A stretch of 40,081 nt of DNA, taken from Oceanospirillaceae bacterium (GTDB taxonomy: Bacteria; Pseudomonadota; Gammaproteobacteria; Pseudomonadales; Balneatricaceae). The stretch covers positions 1 to 40,081 of the forward strand of contig JABSRB010000048.1 of NCBI GenBank assembly GCA_013215375.1, given 5' to 3'. Made by a program: the position numbers and the translations under genes. Of this stretch, positions 9,300 through 18,509 are shown one piece after another. The notes below the pieces were generated by a model. The model searched no databases and was not told the DNA's origin. It saw only the letters and a program-made list of their open reading frames with translations. Position 1 is the first letter of the stretch. Every line of letters starts with the position of its first letter.

Positions 9300-10433
9300 T
9301 TATTTACCGGTCGCTTCAATCACGCCGCCACCAATACAGATGTCATCTACGTAGAAGACGACAGATTGACCCGCTGTGATGGCGCGCTGTGGCTGCTTAA
9401 AAATGACTTTAAACTCTCCGTTATCCAATTCTTGAATACGGCAAGCTTGATCTTCCTGGCGATAACGGACTTTAGCCACACACTCAAAATCGATGTTAGG
9501 TGCCAGTCCTCTAGGTTTGTGGTTTATCCAAAAAATATCACTGGCCGTTAGCCAATGGGTAAAGAGTAAATCGTGTTGCTTGCCTTGGACTGCCAGAAGT
9601 TGATTGTTATTTAAATCTTTACCTGCAACAAACCAAGGGTCTTCTGGGTAGTTTTTAAGGCCGCCTATCAATAGACCCTGGCGCTGGCCAATGGTGTAAT
9701 ACATCAAGCCTGCATGTTCGCCAATGACTTCACCACTTTGCGTGACTATTTTTCCAGGCTGTGCCGGTAAATACTGTTGTAGGAAGTCTTTAAAGCGGCG
9801 CTCGCCAATAAAACAAATGCCTGTGCTGTCTTTTTTGTTATGGGTAATTAAGTCATGCTCTTCTGCGATCGCTCTCACCGCAGGTTTCAATAGCTCACCC
9901 ACTGGGAACAAAGTTTTAGCTAGCTCATGTTCGCCCACTTGATGGAGGAAATAGCTTTGATCCTTGTTGTCATCCAGGCCTTTTTGCATTTGTACTACAA
10001 GATTGCCGTTGGCATCAGTCGTTTCTTTGCGTCTTACATAATGACCGGTGGCAATATAATCAGCACCCAGTTCTAAGGCATATTCCAAAAAGGCTTTGAA
10101 TTTGATTTCTCTGTTGCAGAGGATATCTGGATTAGGCGTGCGGCCCGCTTTATATTCCTCAAGGAAATGTTCAAATACATTATCCCAGTACTCGGCGGCA
10201 AAATTGGCTTGGTGCAGCTTTATGCCCAATTTATCGCTAACAGCTTGGGCATCTTTTAGATCTTCAATAGCGGTGCAATAATCTGTGCCGTCATCCTCAT
10301 CCCAGTTTTTCATGAACAGGCCTTCAACTTGATAACCTTGTTGTATCAATAATAAAGCGGATACAGAGGAATCTACTCCGCCGGACATTCCGACGATGAC
10401 TTTTTTGGTGGCGTTATCATTAGGCTTGTTCAT
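9300..10433 (-). CDS. mnmA: tRNA-specific 2-thiouridylase
   Basis: A 377-residue enzyme that adds the 2-thio group to U34 of Lys, Glu and Gln tRNAs, using ATP and sulfur relayed by IscS and the Tus proteins. The PP-loop [12 protein letters not shown] is at residues 15-26. The two catalytic cysteines are Cys106 ([12 protein letters not shown]) and Cys207 ([10 protein letters not shown]). The C-terminal beta-barrel domain ends with [17 protein letters not shown]. It heads the mnmA-hflD block. Confidence 0.96.
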   Translation of the reverse strand: MNKPNDNATKKVIVGMSGGVDSSVSALLLIQQGYQVEGLFMKNWDEDDGTDYCTAIEDLKDAQAVSDKLGIKLHQANFAAEYWDNVFEHFLEEYKAGRTPNPDILCNREIKFKAFLEYALELGADYIATGHYVRRKETTDANGNLVVQMQKGLDDNKDQSYFLHQVGEHELAKTLFPVGELLKPAVRAIAEEHDLITHNKKDSTGICFIGERRFKDFLQQYLPAQPGKIVTQSGEVIGEHAGLMYYTIGQRQGLLIGGLKNYPEDPWFVAGKDLNNNQLLAVQGKQHDLLFTHWLTASDIFWINHKPRGLAPNIDFECVAKVRYRQEDQACRIQELDNGEFKVIFKQPQRAITAGQSVVFYVDDICIGGGVIEATGK

Positions 10434-10607
10434 TTAACGGTTATAACTCTTACTATAGTTGGATGAAATTATTAATTTCAGGAGGATTAGAGAGAAAATG
10501 CGTGCAATTTCGTTTATCTAAATTAAGTGCAGTATAGTAGCGCTTTTGTGTTTTTATCTAAAGCGACTAAACAAGAAAAATGCAGCAAAAGTGATTTCAT
10601 TCACTAA

Positions 10608-10631
10608 AAAACCTATTACTATATAGGTTTT
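10608..10631 (+). terminator. AT-rich hairpin just upstream of moaE
   Basis: AAAACCTAT (10608-10616) pairs with ATAGGTTTT (10623-10631), followed by GTTTTA. It ends 17 nt before the moaE start. It may be a weak terminator of an upstream transcript or a 5'-UTR control hairpin; with only three GC pairs I cannot choose. Confidence 0.35.
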
Positions 10632-10648
10632 GTTTTAGGCTTAAATCC

Positions 10649-11101
10649 ATGTCTCAGAATTTAATACAAATACAAACCTCGGACTTTGTGCATGCACAGC
10701 TATTTGACTGGTTACAAAATGGCAATGCTAAGCAGGGGGCTATCGTCTCGTTTACGGGGCTGGTACGAGACAGCTATGCTAATGATTTGCAGTATTTGTA
10801 TTTAGAGCACTACCCGGGCATGACAGAGAAATGTTTGCTAAAGATAGTAGAGCAGGCGAGAAAACGCTGGGATCTGGCTAAAGTAGCAGTGGTGCATAGA
10901 GTAGGGCGTTTGCATGTGAATGACAATATTGTCTTTGTAGGGGTGGTTAGTCCACATCGAGCCGAGGCGTTTCAAGCGAGTCAATTTATCATGGATTATT
11001 TAAAAAAGGACGCGCCTTTTTGGAAAAAAGAAACGCTGGATGATTCTGAAACTTGGGTGTCTCAAAAGCAATCAGACATTGAGGCGGCAAAGCAGTGGTA
11101 G
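10649..11101 (+). CDS. moaE: Molybdopterin synthase catalytic subunit
   Basis: A 150-residue protein that transfers sulfur from thiocarboxylated MoaD to precursor Z (cPMP) to make molybdopterin. Conserved features are FTGLVRD (35-41), VVHRVGRLHVND, VVSPHRAEAF, and the active-site lysines Lys119 and Lys126 within DYLKKDAPFWKKE. The length equals E. coli MoaE (150). No moaD or other moa gene is adjacent, so the partner subunit must lie elsewhere. It is divergent from mnmA. Confidence 0.95.
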   Translation: MSQNLIQIQTSDFVHAQLFDWLQNGNAKQGAIVSFTGLVRDSYANDLQYLYLEHYPGMTEKCLLKIVEQARKRWDLAKVAVVHRVGRLHVNDNIVFVGVVSPHRAEAFQASQFIMDYLKKDAPFWKKETLDDSETWVSQKQSDIEAAKQW

Positions 11102-11140
11102 GGATATTGGCAGTAAAGTAAATTGATTAAGGAAAAGCCA

Positions 11141-11163
11141 CCCGATCTGTTAAACAAATCGGG
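11141..11163. terminator. Hairpin between convergent moaE and DAHP synthase genes
   Basis: CCCGAT (11141-11146) pairs with ATCGGG (11158-11163); TGTT and AACA inside can extend the helix. It lies centrally between the two 3' ends. Confidence 0.55.
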
Positions 11164-11187
11164 CGTGCTACTTATACAAAAGCTTGT

Positions 11188-12255
11188 TTAACGGTTCATT
11201 AATACCGTATTTAGTTTCTTGTGCATTTCTAACATGCAGTCTTCTGTTTGTTGCCAATCGATACAGCCATCGGTGATCGAAACCCCATATTCAAGATCGG
11301 CAGGGTCTGCAGTCATTTTTTGATTGCCGTAGCCGATGTTGGACTCAATCATTAATCCAACAATAGACTTGTTACCTTCCAGTATTTGACGGGTAACATC
11401 TTTGGCAACTAAAGGCTGGTTAGCAGGATCTTTGGACGAGTTCTCATGCGAGCAATCAACCATGATGTTGGCTTTTAGGCCCGTTTTTTCAAGGGCTTGT
11501 TCACTGCGAGCAATATTGACTGAATCATAATTAGGTTTGCCACCGCCACCTCTTAATACTAAGTGACCGTATTGGTTGCCATTAGTCTTTATAATGGAAA
11601 CTTCTCCAGCTGAATTAATACCCAGAAAACTGTGCGAATGACTCACTGATTTTAGTGCGTTTGTGGCAACATCTAACCCGCCATCCGTACCATTTTTGAA
11701 ACCAACAGCACATGAAAGTCCCGATGACATTTCACGGTGTGTTTGTGATTCTGTGGTACGTGCACCAATGGCTGACCATGAAATTAAATCTTGCAGATAC
11801 TGTGGTGAAATTGGATCCAGTGCTTCTGTGGCCAGTGGTAAACCTAGTTCAGAAATGTCTAATAACAGTTTACGTCCTATGTGTAGACCCTTTTCTATCT
11901 CAAAAGAATCATTCAAATGGGGGTCATTAATTAGGCCTTTCCAGCCAACGGTGGTTCTGGGTTTTTCAAAATACCCGCGCATTACAATATAAATAGAATC
12001 TTTTACTTTTTCAGAAAGTTCTTTTAGGCGTTTAGCATAATCTAATGCCGCTTCAGTATCGTGTATAGAGCAAGGACCTATTACGACAAATAATCGCTTA
12101 TCAGTACCATCTAGTATATTACGAATGACTTGGCGACCCTCAGTGATGGTCTTTTTGGCCTTATCAGTCAAAGGCAGTTTCTGTTTTAGTCCTTGTGGGG
12201 TTATCAAAACCGTGAAGGAATCTACATTTAAATTATCAACTTGGTTATTATTCAT
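11188..12255 (-). CDS. aroG: 3-deoxy-7-phosphoheptulonate (DAHP) synthase, class I
   Basis: A 355-residue enzyme of the AroF/AroG/AroH family. It condenses phosphoenolpyruvate with erythrose 4-phosphate, the first step of the shikimate pathway. Seen are VVIGPCSIHD (near residue 57), MRGYFEKPRTTVGWKGLINDP, GARTTESQTHREMSSGLS, GHLVLRGG, and VDCSHENSSKDP with metal-binding residues. The N-terminal extension VITPQGLKQKLP is where feedback inhibitors bind in the E. coli isoenzymes, but I cannot tell whether Phe, Tyr or Trp is the effector, so the symbol is only by family. It stands alone with 420 bp of AT-rich DNA upstream. Confidence 0.92.
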   Translation of the reverse strand: MNNNQVDNLNVDSFTVLITPQGLKQKLPLTDKAKKTITEGRQVIRNILDGTDKRLFVVIGPCSIHDTEAALDYAKRLKELSEKVKDSIYIVMRGYFEKPRTTVGWKGLINDPHLNDSFEIEKGLHIGRKLLLDISELGLPLATEALDPISPQYLQDLISWSAIGARTTESQTHREMSSGLSCAVGFKNGTDGGLDVATNALKSVSHSHSFLGINSAGEVSIIKTNGNQYGHLVLRGGGGKPNYDSVNIARSEQALEKTGLKANIMVDCSHENSSKDPANQPLVAKDVTRQILEGNKSIVGLMIESNIGYGNQKMTADPADLEYGVSITDGCIDWQQTEDCMLEMHKKLNTVLMNR

Positions 12256-12675
12256 GTGCTCTTGGGTCCTACCGGGTGTAACAGCGTTACAACTTAAAGT
12301 TATATTAGGTGAAACCTTTGTAACATATATTTTTGAGTCGGATAAGAGGCTTATAAGTATTAATTTAAATAAGTACTAAATAGTTGAATAGAGAGTTAAG
12401 AAATGGCGTAAACGTCCATTTAACGGGCCTCTTAGGCATAGGTATCCATAAATATATCCGCTAAGTAAGGTAATAAGAGCTAACTGGTTTAGTAATACTT
12501 ATATAATATACACCAGTGATAAAATCCAATATTTTCTAAATTAATAAAATTTTTAATAGAACTAAGACTTATAAATCAAGTCTATGCTAAGCATTAAAAA
12601 TAACCAGGCATTACTTTTGATCCTCTCCTAAATCGAGCCATTCAATGTAGTGCCTTTTTACCTAAACTGGAGTTT
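12256..12675. other. Long AT-rich intergenic region between aroG and dsbD
   Basis: It holds both divergent promoters. A TATAAT hexamer is visible at 12502-12507, without a good -35 at normal spacing. A loose CTTAG/CTAAG pairing and ACTGGT/ACCAGT pairing flank AT-rich loops. I find no coding frame, and no Trp/Phe leader peptide or terminator that would indicate attenuation of the DAHP synthase gene. Confidence 0.45.
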
Positions 12676-14523
12676 ATGTTGTTTCAAATGACGGTTAGAA
12701 AGAGTTTTATATTAGCAGTACTGTTATGTGTTCAATTTTCTGCCATGTCTGTTAATGCTGGTTTATTTGGCAACAAAGAATCAGCAGATCCAAGACCTGT
12801 CAATGAAGTGTTTTTATTGACCACAGATCGCATTGATAAAGATAAATTACTATTACGCTGGGATATCCTGGATGGATATTATCTTTATGACAATCGTATG
12901 AAATTCAGTGATGGTAAAGAACAGGCGATAGCTGAGATAAGTCGTAGTCCGACCAAAGCTAAAGACGATCCATTGTTTGGTCAAGTTCAGGTTTACTACC
13001 ACAGTAGTGAAATAGTGCTCGATTTGAAGAAATACCAAGGGCAGCGCTCACTGTCGCTTAATATTGGCTATCAGGGATGCTGGGATGGAGGCGTTTGTTA
13101 TCCGCCTGTTAGTGAAACTCGTGACATTGAGTTACCCCTGATAGAGATTGATGATACAAAAAAATCTTTGCCAGCTGTATTGACTAACGATGAGCTAACA
13201 ACCAACAAATTCAAATCTGCCAGTCAGCAAGATTATTTTAGCGCTATTTTGAGTGATGGGAATTTAGCATGGGTAATGGCTGTGTTTTTTGTCGCAGGCC
13301 TAGCTTTATCACTCACCCCTTGTGTATTACCAATGATACCTATTATATCAAGTATTATTGTTGGGCAAGGGGAAAGCGTGACTAAACGCAGAGCTTTTAC
13401 TTTAACTCTGGTTTATGTATTGGCAGTGGCGCTTACCTATACCATCGCAGGTGTTTTAGCGGGTATGTTTGGTGAAAACTTACAGGCGCTGTTGCAGGCA
13501 AGCTGGATCATTATTGTATTCAGTGGTGTTTTTGTGTTGCTCGCGTTGTCCATGTTTGGTTTCTATGAGTTGCAATTACCCGCAGCACTGCAGGGAAAGT
13601 TGGTCAGTGCTAGTAATAATCAACGCAATGGTAATTATTGGGGTGTTGCGGTAATGGGCGCTTTGTCGGCTTTAATCGTCGGGCCTTGTATGGCGGCTCC
13701 ATTGGCTGGAGCGCTTATTTATATTGCGCAAAGTGCCGACCCAGTGCTGGGCGGGTTAGCCTTATTCTCGCTAAGCATGGGCATGGGTGTACCGCTATTA
13801 TTAGTGGGATTTTCTGCCGGTCATTTTTTACCTAAAGTCGGTGCTTGGATGAGCAATATTAAAGCCGGTTTTGGGGTAGTGCTGATATTTATGGCTATCT
13901 ATATGTTAGACCGGATTGTAAGTATCGAAGTAACCCAGCTGTTAAGTGCCATCACCGTTATCTTTAGCGCTATTTTTATGGGGGCACTAGCGCCGATCAC
14001 CGACAGTAGCTCAGCTATCAAGAAGATGTTGAAAGGGTTGGGGTTGATAGGTTTGGTTTATGGCTTGAGTTTATTAGTGGGTGTATTTATCGGGAATGCT
14101 AAATTCACGCAGCCGTTACAAGGCTTAGCTTTGAATGCAGGAGTACCGTCGGTTAATAAATCACCTTTTATAAAAGTGACCTCTCTTAATGCGTTAGCGC
14201 CAATCTTACAAAATGCAAAATCAGCAGGACTGCCAGTGATGCTCGATTTTTATGCTGATTGGTGTATTTCTTGTGTAGAGCTAGAACAAATGTTCGAAGA
14301 GAGGGAGGTGGCCGCGCAATTAGCCAAGATGCGTTTGGTAAAGGTAGATTTAACGGACTTTAATCAAGATGCAAGGGCGCTATTAGAGAAGTACCAAGTA
14401 CTTGGGCCCCCAGCGTTAGTGTTCTATAACGCCAGTGGCAAAGTGCAGCAGGGCATGACTATTGTCGGTCTAGTGCCGACTAAGGCGTTTCTTAATCACA
14501 TTGAACCATTAATTAAGCAATAG
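12676..14523 (+). CDS. dsbD: Thiol:disulfide interchange protein DsbD
   Basis: A 615-residue inner-membrane protein. It passes electrons from cytoplasmic thioredoxin to periplasmic DsbC, DsbG and CcmG. The signal peptide covers about residues 1-28. The N-terminal domain has Cys135 and Cys141 (GYQGCWDGGVCYPP). Eight membrane segments follow, with Cys216 (SLTPCVLPMIP) and Cys338 (LIVGPCMAAPLAG). The C-terminal thioredoxin-like domain has the CxxC pair Cys530/Cys533 (YADWCISC). All six redox cysteines are present. The start at ATG 12676 is preceded closely by GGAG; an ATG at 12688 is also possible. It is a single gene, convergent with ddl. Confidence 0.95.
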   Translation: MLFQMTVRKSFILAVLLCVQFSAMSVNAGLFGNKESADPRPVNEVFLLTTDRIDKDKLLLRWDILDGYYLYDNRMKFSDGKEQAIAEISRSPTKAKDDPLFGQVQVYYHSSEIVLDLKKYQGQRSLSLNIGYQGCWDGGVCYPPVSETRDIELPLIEIDDTKKSLPAVLTNDELTTNKFKSASQQDYFSAILSDGNLAWVMAVFFVAGLALSLTPCVLPMIPIISSIIVGQGESVTKRRAFTLTLVYVLAVALTYTIAGVLAGMFGENLQALLQASWIIIVFSGVFVLLALSMFGFYELQLPAALQGKLVSASNNQRNGNYWGVAVMGALSALIVGPCMAAPLAGALIYIAQSADPVLGGLALFSLSMGMGVPLLLVGFSAGHFLPKVGAWMSNIKAGFGVVLIFMAIYMLDRIVSIEVTQLLSAITVIFSAIFMGALAPITDSSSAIKKMLKGLGLIGLVYGLSLLVGVFIGNAKFTQPLQGLALNAGVPSVNKSPFIKVTSLNALAPILQNAKSAGLPVMLDFYADWCISCVELEQMFEEREVAAQLAKMRLVKVDLTDFNQDARALLEKYQVLGPPALVFYNASGKVQQGMTIVGLVPTKAFLNHIEPLIKQ

Positions 14524-14545
14524 TCGTTTTTTGAATAGCGATGAA

Positions 14546-14576
14546 TTAGGCGGAGCCTAAATCATCAAGGATTTAA
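14546..14576 (+). repeat. Hairpin repeat, copy A (downstream of dsbD)
   Basis: TTAGGC GGA GCCTAA (14546-14560) is a perfect 6-bp stem with a 3-nt loop. The 20 bases AGGCGGAGCCTAAATCATCA (14548-14567) recur exactly at 24004-24023, and the next ~10 bases are similar. Both copies follow the stop codon of a rightward gene (24 and 31 bp after), so this may be a 3'-end or dispersed intergenic element. Confidence 0.7.
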
Positions 14577-14689
14577 TTCCCCGCCCCTTGGGCCGTCAGC
14601 TTGTAAAAACTAAAAGTCACTAGGAATACCCCGCATCCGTAAGTGAAGGCTCGCGACGCGAGAGGGCTTGCCCCGGGGATCGTTATTCA

Positions 14690-15799
14690 CTATTTAGAGT
14701 GGCTAGATAATCTCATTTTTAGTTGATGTTCAGCGAGTGCAATATCAATTAGCTGGTCAATTAAGGACGAATATTCTATGCCGCTTTTTTGCCAGAGCTT
14801 GCTGTACATGCTGATGGGGGTAAAACCCGGCATAGTGTTCACTTCATTAATATAAATTTCGTGACTAGTTCTGTTAACAAAGAAATCTACCCGAGACAAA
14901 CCGCTGCCATCAATAGCCTTGAAAGCAACCACTGCGGCTTCTTGGACTTTTTTCATGACATTTTCAGGTAATGCCGCTGGAATAATTGTCTCAGATTTGC
15001 CATCAAAATATTTTGTCTCGTAATCGTAAAACTCTTTCCCTGCCAGTATTTCGCCGACAACAGAGGCTTTTGGGGAGGATGTGCCCAAAATGGCACATTC
15101 AACTTCGGCACAATTATCTGCAGCTTGTTCTATTACAATCTTGTTATCAAAACTAAAAGCTTCTTTTATCCCAGCCTGTAACTCGGAGCTGTTTTTAGCT
15201 TTGGAAATACCGATACTAGAGCCCATGTTGGCAGGTTTTATAAAAACAGGGTAGGGAAGTGAAGCTTCAACCTCGGTTATTATACTTGCAGGGGCAGAGG
15301 AAAAAGTATGATAGTTAAAAACTAGATACTCCATCTGCAGCAGGCCTGCTGCTTTAAATGCATTTTTTGCTAATGCTTTGTCCATAGCAATGGCTGAGGC
15401 GGCAACGCCACAACCGACATAGGCGACATTGGACAACTCAAACAAGCCTTGTATAGTGCCATCTTCGCCGTAGGGGCCATGTAACACAGGAAAGATTACA
15501 TCGAGTTGGGCCAGCGTTTCACCACGCTTTTCAGGGCTGTTGTTAATGAGCGCTGCACTGGCGTTAGAAAAATCGATACTAGTGGCAAGTAACTGTTGCT
15601 CATCGACCGTTTTGTATTCCAAAGCATTTTGGTTGTTGTCAGCATATAGCCATTGTCCGGTATGAGTAATACCAATTAAATGTACGTTATACTTTTCTTT
15701 ATCTAACGCTGCCACTATAGATTTTGCAGACATTAAAGAGACTTCATGCTCAGCTGAGCGGCCGCCAAATACGACGCCAAGGTTTATTTTTTTTGACAT
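14690..15799 (-). CDS. ddlA: D-alanine--D-alanine ligase (DdlA type)
   Basis: A 369-residue ATP-grasp ligase that makes D-Ala-D-Ala for peptidoglycan. Seen are GGRSAEHEVSLMSA near the N-terminus, HGPYGEDGTIQG, KPANMGSSIGISK (ATP and substrate contacts), and EVNTMPGFTPISMYSKLW near the C-terminus. The length and EDGTIQG loop match the DdlA/Van subgroup, not the shorter DdlB found in the dcw cluster. ATG 15799 gives MSKKINLGVVFGG; the frame extends to an ATG at 15826, but those residues are not family-like. It is a single gene outside any cell-wall cluster, so a second ddl may exist. Confidence 0.93.
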   Translation of the reverse strand: MSKKINLGVVFGGRSAEHEVSLMSAKSIVAALDKEKYNVHLIGITHTGQWLYADNNQNALEYKTVDEQQLLATSIDFSNASAALINNSPEKRGETLAQLDVIFPVLHGPYGEDGTIQGLFELSNVAYVGCGVAASAIAMDKALAKNAFKAAGLLQMEYLVFNYHTFSSAPASIITEVEASLPYPVFIKPANMGSSIGISKAKNSSELQAGIKEAFSFDNKIVIEQAADNCAEVECAILGTSSPKASVVGEILAGKEFYDYETKYFDGKSETIIPAALPENVMKKVQEAAVVAFKAIDGSGLSRVDFFVNRTSHEIYINEVNTMPGFTPISMYSKLWQKSGIEYSSLIDQLIDIALAEHQLKMRLSSHSK

Positions 15800-15920
15800 T
15801 TTAAACTCGATAAAAGAATACAGCATTAAGATTCAGATTATGATCTGCCAAGTTAGGTATTTCAATCGCTTTTAAAAGATAAAGAGCATCTGTGAAGGCT
15901 ATAGAGGTTAGAGTGGATAA

Positions 15921-16093
15921 TTAACTAGTTCTTATCCAGAAACGGGGTCGTAGCGAGGGAGACCCAATTGCTTGAGATGCACGATACTAGATGTGGGCGT
16001 TTGGTCATTCCAAATAACGACATCTAGTAGTGAGCAGATCGAGCGAGTGGGACTTTCGCAGTAGACATCTGTTTCTGGATGGGAACTAACTAA
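15921..16093. repeat. 173-bp inverted-repeat element with nested hairpin
   Basis: The outer arms 15921-15943 and 16071-16093 are complementary over 23 positions with four differences, two of them G-U compatible in RNA. The core holds a second structure: ACTAGATGT (15986-15994) pairs with ACATCTAGT (16020-16028), and TTTGG (16000-16004) pairs with CCAAA (16010-16014), separated by a symmetric 5-by-5 internal loop and capped by a 5-nt loop. No open frame fits inside. The right arm covers the stop codon of the GNAT gene (16090-16092). It could be a miniature non-autonomous element, a structured RNA, or an integron-like recombination site; nothing seen settles which. Confidence 0.72.
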
Positions 16094-16635
16094 GTGTTTA
16101 GGCTGTTGGGGTTTAATAGACCGTATCGGGCATGATCGACAACTTTGCCATCTAGGTTATCTGCGTGTCTTAAAATACCCTCTAATTCAAAATTGAGGGA
16201 TTCGCATATTTTACGACAGTTAATGTTATCGGTGGCGATGGAAATCTCTAGCTTTTCTAGTTTGAGAAATTCGAAGGCGTATTCAATCATTTTGTGACAA
16301 GTTTTTGTCATGATGCCGCGACCTTGAAAATCTTGAGATATTAGGAAGTTAAGTTCCGCTTTGGCCAGTTCGGGATTGATATGACAAAGCCCAACATAAC
16401 CTATTAACTCGCCTTTAAAGCTCACCCCGCATTGGACGGCTGTTCCACACGCGTATTCAAACAGGGATTGCTCAATTAAATTAGTGAAATAAGCAGCATC
16501 GATAGGTTTATCAGACCAATTATACCATCTGGTTAGTTGCAACTTGTTGCTTTTAAATAGTTTTATAAAATCGTTTTTAAATTTCTGATGTAAAAACACA
16601 ATATCAATATTTTGATCGACATTTATTTTAAACAT
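16090..16635 (-). CDS. GNAT N-acetyltransferase, RimJ/RimL type
   Basis: A 181-residue acetyl-CoA-dependent acetyltransferase. The RimL-like pattern shows in LTRWYNWSDKP near the N-terminus, GELIGYVGLCHINPELAKAELNFLI (75-99), and the acetyl-CoA loop QGRGIMT (104-110). KICESLNFELEGILRHAD is the usual C-terminal segment. Relatives acetylate ribosomal-protein N-termini, spermidine or antibiotics, so the target is open. Its last codons overlap the inverted-repeat element, which may have trimmed or replaced the original 3' end. Confidence 0.85.
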   Translation of the reverse strand: MFKINVDQNIDIVFLHQKFKNDFIKLFKSNKLQLTRWYNWSDKPIDAAYFTNLIEQSLFEYACGTAVQCGVSFKGELIGYVGLCHINPELAKAELNFLISQDFQGRGIMTKTCHKMIEYAFEFLKLEKLEISIATDNINCRKICESLNFELEGILRHADNLDGKVVDHARYGLLNPNSLNT

Positions 16636-16742
16636 AGTTAGTGCCTATACTTTTATCCAATGTGCATCATTTATAATGAACCGAATATGAATAAATGTAA
16701 AGTATCAAGCCTATGTTAGGAGTTCACTGCTTACAAAGTGCA

Positions 16743-16761
16743 GACGAAATTTTATTTCGTC
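16743..16761 (-). terminator. Hairpin downstream of rlmF
   Basis: GACGAAAT (16743-16750) pairs perfectly with ATTTCGTC (16754-16761) around a TTT loop, directly after the rlmF stop. A T-run is lacking on the minus strand. Confidence 0.5.
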
Positions 16762-16765
16762 ATAA

Positions 16766-17743
16766 TTATTTACATAAACGTTGCGCAGCCCAATCCTGAC
16801 GCTGTTGCGTATTGAGAAAAGACCAAGCGATAAATCGGCTTATTTTATTTCCCTGTGACATTTTAATAACTTGAACATCTTGTACTTTTATATCATTGAG
16901 ATACTTCTTTAAAGAGCGAATATGCTCACTTTTTGATACTAAAGCACTAAAATATAAGACCTGATCAGCGTACTGCTGGCTTTCGCTTATCATTGATTTT
17001 ATAAATCTAAGCTCTCCGCCCTGGCAAAATAACTCTGCTTGTTGACCACCAAAATTCAATTTATCAGTAGAAACTGGTGCTGCAGCGCTATTACGACTTT
17101 TAATCAGGTTATCCCTTTTGCGTTTATTACCCGCCAGTGCCTCTTTTAAAGAGGAGTGAAAAGGCGGGTTACACAGTGTCAGGTCAATTTTTTGCCCGTT
17201 AGCAATTATCCCTTTAAAGAACTTCATCGCATCTGTTTGATGAATTACTTTAATTTTTTTTGCTAAACCTTGGTTTGCCTCAATGATGAGTTTTGCAGAG
17301 GCGACAGACACTGCATCAATATCACTGGCTATAAAAGACCATCGATAGCTTCGTTGACCTAAAATAGGATAAATGCAGCTCGCTCCAGTACCAATGTCAA
17401 TGACTTTGACTTTTGCATGATCCAAGATGTTTTTACCTGCGCAGTTTTGCAGTAGGTCTGCCAGATAGTGAATATAATCGACACGTCCTGGGATAGGAGG
17501 GCATAAGTAACCCTGGGGGATTTGCCAGTGATCAATATTGTAATGCGTTTTTAGTAGGGCTGCGTTAAGGTTGATTACCGCTCCAGAGTCAGAAAAATCG
17601 AGGGTCTGTTTACCTTCTCGCTCGTATATATAGTGGCTCAATGGAGGGTGTTTTTGGCAAAGAAGTGCTAAATCATACCGACCTTGGTGTAAGTTTTTGG
17701 GATGTAAATTTTGTTTGGTGTTGTTTTTTTTACTAGCAATCAT
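16766..17743 (-). CDS. rlmF: 23S rRNA (adenine-1618-N6)-methyltransferase
   Basis: A 325-residue SAM-dependent enzyme that methylates A1618 of 23S rRNA. It matches RlmF (YbiN) from the start: LHPKNLHQGRYDLALLCQ, then GYLCPPIPGRVDYIHYLADLL (79-99), the SAM-binding VIDIGTGASCIYP (114-126), and the catalytic NPPFHSS (192-198). It lies 40 bp after the GntR-type regulator gene on the same strand. Confidence 0.94.
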   Translation of the reverse strand: MIASKKNNTKQNLHPKNLHQGRYDLALLCQKHPPLSHYIYEREGKQTLDFSDSGAVINLNAALLKTHYNIDHWQIPQGYLCPPIPGRVDYIHYLADLLQNCAGKNILDHAKVKVIDIGTGASCIYPILGQRSYRWSFIASDIDAVSVASAKLIIEANQGLAKKIKVIHQTDAMKFFKGIIANGQKIDLTLCNPPFHSSLKEALAGNKRKRDNLIKSRNSAAAPVSTDKLNFGGQQAELFCQGGELRFIKSMISESQQYADQVLYFSALVSKSEHIRSLKKYLNDIKVQDVQVIKMSQGNKISRFIAWSFLNTQQRQDWAAQRLCK

Positions 17744-17783
17744 AAAGAGGAGAATAAACTGACGTTGAATATTGAATAAGTGA

Positions 17784-18434
17784 TCAAATATAATATATCA
17801 GTCGCTCTAATGCTATCTTTGCCGCCTTAATATCCTTATCTAAAATAAAAGAAACTAAGTCGCTCGCAAGTAATGCATAAGCTTTGAGGTTGGTATCTGG
17901 ATTTTCTATCACTGATATTCTTAATAAGCGGCCTTGCTGGAATAGTTTTTCTTGCTGATTAATAATACGTGTACAGCCACAAGCGCTAATGATTTTTCGG
18001 TGCAATAGTCGGATATTTTCTTCAAAATCAAGTGCAAATTGACGAGGATCTAAAGTGGCGCTAGTGCAGCTATCAATCCAGCTCTTATGTGCCTGGATGA
18101 CCATGCCATGCCAGTGAATGTTACCGTTATTTATCGATTTTTCAATACCTTCGCATTCAATTTCAACTCGGCTTTCTAACACATAACTGGTGTCATTATT
18201 GATAGGTCTCATCACTTGGTAAAGTAACTGAGGCGTTAATTTGAGAAAACCTTCATCCTCAAGTCTCTCCAATGCTTCGATCAAGTATGAAGTACTGCCT
18301 CCGTATTGTATGGACAGAAATTTGGTATCAAGTATCAAGTCAGTCGCCAGTATGCCAAATAAAATATCATGGCGTATTTGGCTTACTAAGAGGTCTGCTA
18401 TTTTTGAAGAGTCACTATCTAACACATTTAACAA
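17784..18434 (-). CDS. GntR-family regulator with FCD-like effector domain
   Basis: A 216-residue protein. The N-terminal ~70 residues look like a diverged winged helix-turn-helix of GntR type (IRHDILFGILATDLILDTKFLSIQYGGSTSYLIEALERLEDEGFL). The helical C-terminal domain has FEENIRLLHRKIISACG and the closing helices of the FCD fold. The start is TTG 18434, supported by AAGGA with a 7-nt spacer; a GTG at 18425 is less well placed. The position next to the CoA-transferase genes suggests a role in short-chain acid metabolism, but this is inference. The gene could equally regulate something distant. Confidence 0.72.
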   Translation of the reverse strand: MLNVLDSDSSKIADLLVSQIRHDILFGILATDLILDTKFLSIQYGGSTSYLIEALERLEDEGFLKLTPQLLYQVMRPINNDTSYVLESRVEIECEGIEKSINNGNIHWHGMVIQAHKSWIDSCTSATLDPRQFALDFEENIRLLHRKIISACGCTRIINQQEKLFQQGRLLRISVIENPDTNLKAYALLASDLVSFILDKDIKAAKIALERLIYYI

Positions 18435-18509
18435 TCTAGCTTCCTTGCATAGCGGTTAACAGAGAGTTGAGCGATGGTTATAACCGCATTTGATAACGGC
18501 ATAGTGAAT

